From Hyphomicrobiales bacterium (GTDB taxonomy: Bacteria; Pseudomonadota; Alphaproteobacteria; Rhizobiales; HXMU1428-3), in NCBI GenBank assembly GCA_021775385.1, contig JAJFHW010000103.1, positions 1-26,907 of the forward strand: DNA of 26,907 nucleotides, read 5' to 3'. Position 1 is the stretch's first letter; every line of letters begins with the position of its first letter. This document shows, piece after piece, positions 24,100 to 26,907 of the stretch. The translations under genes were made by a program, and so were the position numbers. Under the pieces are notes generated by a model. The model saw nothing but the letters and a program-made list of their open reading frames with translations, had not been told where the DNA came from and searched no databases.

Positions 24100-24369
24100 A
24101 TAGACCAGTAAGTTTTCTTGTTCAGAAAATTGATTAAACCTCCGCAAATAAGAAGGATAGAATTTTAGGAAATGTACAAATGGTCGACAAATTAAAGGTT
24201 CTATAAAACTTCAATAAACCATCATATTTTTGAAAAAAAAGAAAAATAAATATAGTGTGAAATATCCACACTAATATATGTGTATGTGTCCAAAATGTTT
24301 AACTTGCCATATCGTAATTGCACAAAAATTGTGCTAGTGAATGAAAAAAACAATAAAGGGGCTGACCAA

Positions 24370-24945
24370 ATGTGGGTCTTAATTTTAGGCTTAGTGCTGT
24401 TTCTGGGAATTCATTTACTTTCTGCTTTGCCACGCAAACGACATAAGCTCATCCGTCAATTCGGAGAAAATAAATTCAAGCTGATTTATAGTGCAGTTGC
24501 CTTAACTGGTTTCGTTGTAATCATTTTAGGCTATGCGATGGCGCGGCCAACAGCAACAGTGCTTTATGAACCTCCATTTGAATTGCGACACCTGGCCATG
24601 CTTTTGGTCTTAGTAGCGTTTTTACTCCTTCCTGCCGCCAAATTAAGTGGCCATATTCGCTATTGGGTGCGACATCCTCAAATTACTGCAGTTAAACTTT
24701 GGGCCTTTAGTCATTTGCTGGTAAATGGGGATTTGGCCTCCGTATTGTTATTTGGTAGCTTTTTAGCGTGGGGTATTTTCGACCGCATTTCACTTAAAAA
24801 ACGTGAAAAATTTGGCCTTGTAAAAACAAGAAATTTCAAGCCCAAAATTTTGCATGATATTTATACCGTCTTAATAGGTGTTGGGCTTTATGCGGCCTTT
24901 GCATTCTATTTGCATGGGGTGCTATTCGGCCAACCATTGCTATAA
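24370..24945 (+). CDS. NnrU family membrane protein
   Basis: 191 residues, largely hydrophobic, with about five to six membrane segments (MWVLILGLVLFLGIHLLSAL, FKLIYSAVALTGFVVIILGYAMA, LAMLLVLVAFLLLPAA, ASVLLFGSFLAWGIFD, LIGVGLYAAFAFYLHGVLFG). Family landmarks are the N-terminal LFLGIHLLSALPRKRHKLIRQFGE, the HIRYWVRHPQ loop with conserved His, and the KLWAFSHLLVNGDLAS segment. NnrU was first linked to nitrite and nitric oxide metabolism, but relatives are widespread and the biochemical role is unclear. Start: ATG 24370 with AAAGGGG about 9 bases upstream; the frame extends to 24280, but the extra 30 residues are polar and not conserved. Confidence 0.85.
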   Translation: MWVLILGLVLFLGIHLLSALPRKRHKLIRQFGENKFKLIYSAVALTGFVVIILGYAMARPTATVLYEPPFELRHLAMLLVLVAFLLLPAAKLSGHIRYWVRHPQITAVKLWAFSHLLVNGDLASVLLFGSFLAWGIFDRISLKKREKFGLVKTRNFKPKILHDIYTVLIGVGLYAAFAFYLHGVLFGQPLL

Positions 24946-25118
24946 TGAAAACATAAGCTGAGAGGTTATGCGGGCAAATTGATTTTCAGTCATTAATTTA
25001 ACTAAAAATCACCGAATAGCTCTCACAGCTTGTATTTTAAAAGTATAAAGCCCATATTAATTTAATGAAGCGAACCAAAGAGTTCCCTTCAATATTTGCA
25101 ATTATTATGGGAGTTCCC

Positions 25119-26000
25119 ATGTCTATACAAAAATCAAAACAATCATCTGTGCAGAGGCTTACCGCACCTTATATCCGCTCCTTAAAAGGAACGAGCCCAA
25201 TTGTCTCTCTCACAGCTTATCATGCTCATACAGCTAGGATTATTGACCCTTATGTAGATTTCATGCTGGTTGGTGATAGTTTAGGCATGGTTATGCATGG
25301 GTTTGAATCAACCGTTCCTGTACCGTTAGAGTTAATGATAATGCACGGAGCAGCGGTTGTTCGTGGCTCTAGCCGAGCTTTGGTTGTAGTCGACATGCCA
25401 TTTGGCTCCTATGAAGAAAGTAAAGAAATGGCATTTCGTAATGCAGCCCGCATTATGAAAGAAACAGGCTGCGGCGCGATTAAATTAGAAGGTGGCTCCT
25501 ATATGGCTGAAACCATCCAATATTTGACCGAACGCGGCATCCCAGTCATGGGGCATATTGGCTTAACACCACAATCTGTAAACACAATGGGTGGGTTTAA
25601 AACTCAGGGCCGTGTAAAAGAAGAATGGGCTGCCATTGAAAAAGACGCTAAAGATATCGACAAAGCTGGCGTATTTGCCATGGTTATTGAGGGTGTCGCA
25701 GAGCCACTAGCTGCCAAATTGACCAAATTAGTCAAGGCCCCAACTATTGGGATTGGCGCATCTAAAGAGTGTGATGGTCAAATTCTTGTTCTTGAAGATA
25801 TGCTTGGACTAAGCCCATGGGTGCCAAAATTTGTAAAAGAGTTTGGTCAAATAGGGGCAGCTATTGAAGGAGCTGTTGAGCTTTACGCTGAAGAAGTGAG
25901 AGACAGAAGCTTCCCTTCAGAAGCTGAAACCTATCAAATGCTGACAAAAAAAGCCAAAACCAAAACATCAAGAGCTAAAAAACGTCCCGCAAGTTCTTAA
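25119..26000 (+). CDS. panB: 3-Methyl-2-oxobutanoate hydroxymethyltransferase (ketopantoate hydroxymethyltransferase)
   Basis: First committed enzyme of pantothenate and coenzyme A synthesis; transfers a hydroxymethyl group from 5,10-methylene-tetrahydrofolate to 2-oxoisovalerate in the cytoplasm. 293 residues from ATG 25119, slightly longer than the usual 265-280 because of a Lys-rich C-terminal tail. Family motifs: [26 protein letters not shown] (metal-binding Asp), [10 protein letters not shown] (second Asp), [27 protein letters not shown], and [28 protein letters not shown] 6 bases before the ATG sets the start; the open frame continues to 25065. panC is not adjacent. Confidence 0.95.
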   Translation: MSIQKSKQSSVQRLTAPYIRSLKGTSPIVSLTAYHAHTARIIDPYVDFMLVGDSLGMVMHGFESTVPVPLELMIMHGAAVVRGSSRALVVVDMPFGSYEESKEMAFRNAARIMKETGCGAIKLEGGSYMAETIQYLTERGIPVMGHIGLTPQSVNTMGGFKTQGRVKEEWAAIEKDAKDIDKAGVFAMVIEGVAEPLAAKLTKLVKAPTIGIGASKECDGQILVLEDMLGLSPWVPKFVKEFGQIGAAIEGAVELYAEEVRDRSFPSEAETYQMLTKKAKTKTSRAKKRPASS

Positions 26001-26041
26001 AATATAACGGCAACACAGCAAAAATCCCTCTAAGCCGGAGA

Positions 26042-26064
26042 AATCTCTCTAAGAACGAGAGATT
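26042..26064 (+). terminator. Possible terminator hairpin after panB
   Basis: Exact 8-bp inverted repeat AATCTCTC/GAGAGATT with a 7-base loop, 41 bases after the panB stop. It is followed by CTTGCTT rather than a clean T-run, so termination would be weak; it may only be an mRNA 3' stem. Confidence 0.4.
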
Positions 26065-26131
26065 CTTGCTTAAAAGAATGGGCTAATAAGCTCAAAGAGC
26101 TTGTATTTTAACTACAATTCCGTTTATTTAC

Positions 26132-26237
26132 AGCGTGTCACTTAAAAGTGGATACCGGTTTTAAGAAAAATGATACGCTAAACAAAGAGATAGAGCCTAT
26201 CTGCATAAGTCAATAAAAAGAATATGCTCTATCTTTG
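26132..26237. repeat. Composite palindromic element, CCGGTTTT core plus AT-rich hairpin
   Basis: Left part 26132-26179: AGCGTGTCA and TGATACGCT enclose the CTTAAAAGTGGATACCGG/TTTTAAG core. Right part 26183-26237: GATAGAGC (26189-26196) pairs with GCTCTATC (26226-26233), flanked by CAAAG and CTTTG. The same two-part order occurs at 17668-17735 and 23991-24099. Confidence 0.7.
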
Positions 26238-26304
26238 CCTAATAGATTTGCGAAATCTGCATTTGCAGTTTATCAAGTGAATTGAGAAAAACTGTTTATT
26301 TTTT

Positions 26305-26475
26305 AGAGCGTTCCGTCCAAAGTGAATTCGATTTTGGGCTGCGCGGATGCAAGGTGGGCATCTGAAGCGCATTAAAAACTAATGCAAGGTGGGCAGCAGA
26401 AGCACCCGTGAAAAATAAACGCTAAAATTAAGAGACGTGAGCATTTCTTTGAATTCATCAAAAGATGAAATGCTC
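26305..26475. repeat. Mosaic of intergenic repeats before the TPR gene
   Basis: A degenerate copy of the core element (26305-26339, CCGTCCAAAGTG and GATTTTGGG) runs into GGATGCAAGGTGGGCATC at 26345-26362, and a second partial copy at 26382-26406 (AATGCAAGGTGGGCAGC). This is the family seen at 16891-16956. It ends with the inverted repeat GAGCATTTC (26439-26447) / GAAATGCTC (26467-26475), with inner TTTGA/TCAAA. Most of the 26001-26499 gap is thus repeat DNA; I see no gene in it. Confidence 0.65.
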
Positions 26476-26499
26476 TAAAGGACAAAGAGCAAGAATTTT

Positions 26500-26907
26500 A
26501 TGGTTGATGATAATGTTTTTAGAGAAGTTGATGAAGAGCTAAGACGTGAACGCCTGGAAGCGCTATGGAATAAGTACGGCACGATCGTCATCGGCGCGAT
26601 CATAGCATTAATTCTTGGGATTGCGGGAACAATTTGGTGGCAAAATCAACAAGTTAGTAAGCGTCAAGCTGCTGGAGATCAATATATCCAGGCCTTGCGT
26701 GATGTGGCTAAATCTGACACTGACAAAGCTGATGAAAAATTCAAAGTTCTGATTGAAAACAGCCCAAATGGTTATGAGATTATGTCTCGTTTGCACCTAG
26801 CAGCTAATTTGGCCTCAAAAGGTCAAACGGGCGAAGCTGAAATTCTTTATAAAAAAGTTACACTAAATCCAAGTGCTGACAAAATCTTGCGTGATTATGC
26901 CAAATTG
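26500..26907 (+). CDS. Membrane-anchored TPR-like (YfgM/TPR_21 type) protein, 3' partial
   Basis: The frame is open from ATG 26500 to the last base (136 codons seen); the C-terminus lies beyond the window. A short charged cytoplasmic start (FREVDEELRRERLEALWNKYG), one membrane segment (about residues 27-47, TIVIGAIIALILGIAGTIWW), then helical TPR-like repeats in the periplasm (KQAAGDQYIQALRDV-like helix, HLAANLASKGQTGEAEILYKK). The start motif E-x-x-R-x-E-x-L-x-x-x-W-x-K-Y-G is typical of the alphaproteobacterial tetratricopeptide protein encoded before bamB and der (engA). I would expect those genes just downstream, but they are outside the window. The ribosome site is unremarkable. Confidence 0.85.
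   Translation, partial: MVDDNVFREVDEELRRERLEALWNKYGTIVIGAIIALILGIAGTIWWQNQQVSKRQAAGDQYIQALRDVAKSDTDKADEKFKVLIENSPNGYEIMSRLHLAANLASKGQTGEAEILYKKVTLNPSADKILRDYAKL

Noticed and set aside
24280..24369. N-terminal extension of the NnrU protein from 24280
   Set aside because: The added 30 residues are polar and lack a ribosome site; ATG 24370 has AAAGGGG and begins the first membrane helix.

Overview
This window looks like a chromosomal stretch of a marine-type alphaproteobacterium, most likely Hyphomicrobiales (Rhizobiales). The evidence is the alphaproteobacterial style of NirB/NasA/NrtA, a DUF1489 protein, NnrU, panB followed by a membrane-anchored TPR gene (an arrangement I recall from Brucella-like genomes), and many intergenic copies of an AAAAGTGG..ACCGGTTTT palindromic element typical of that order. 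The DNA is AT-rich (roughly 40% G+C by eye, not counted). I see no rRNA, tRNA, transposase or CRISPR array.

Layout. (1) 1-6583, plus strand: nitrate/nitrite assimilation operon nirB (5' end cut off by the window), nirD, nasA, cysG. (2) 6744-10188, minus strand: nitrate ABC transporter nrtA-nrtB-nrtD, tail to tail with the first operon, ending in a clear terminator. Together these import nitrate, reduce it to nitrite and ammonium, and supply siroheme. (3) 10694-11107: small lipoprotein. (4) 11195-13492: nitronate monooxygenase and glutathione S-transferase operon, divergent from an HxlR-type regulator; the shared promoter carries two strong TAGTTAC/GTAACTA palindromes. (5) 13714-14391: lipoprotein with a DxNxDG loop. 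(6) 14804-17632: a cluster of membrane proteins (Sel1-repeat protein, ExbB/MotA-like channel protein, ExbD-like protein with a periplasmic beta domain, and a third small membrane protein) separated by short repeats and a remarkable chain of five hairpins. This is the best candidate for an undescribed system. (7) 17752-20190, minus strand: a bufferin/HvfABC-like RiPP operon (Cys-rich exported precursor, DUF692 MNIO enzyme, DUF2063 partner) followed by dodecin. (8) 20491-20958: DUF1489. (9) 21109-23561: two tandem paralogous beta-propeller proteins, one secreted with an SMP-30-like metal site and one lipoprotein that has lost most of it. (10) 23626-23772, minus strand: a 48-residue lipoprotein. 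(11) 24370-26000: nnrU-like gene and panB. (12) 26500-end: start of a membrane-anchored TPR-like protein, cut off by the window.

Recurring themes are hairpins placed directly after the highly expressed first gene of an operon (nrtA and bufA), and mosaic intergenic repeats (an ACCGGTTTT core next to an AT-rich inverted repeat) at 17.67, 23.88-24.10, 26.13-26.24 and 26.30-26.48 kb. Assignments rest on recognised motifs and memory of families; no database search was run.
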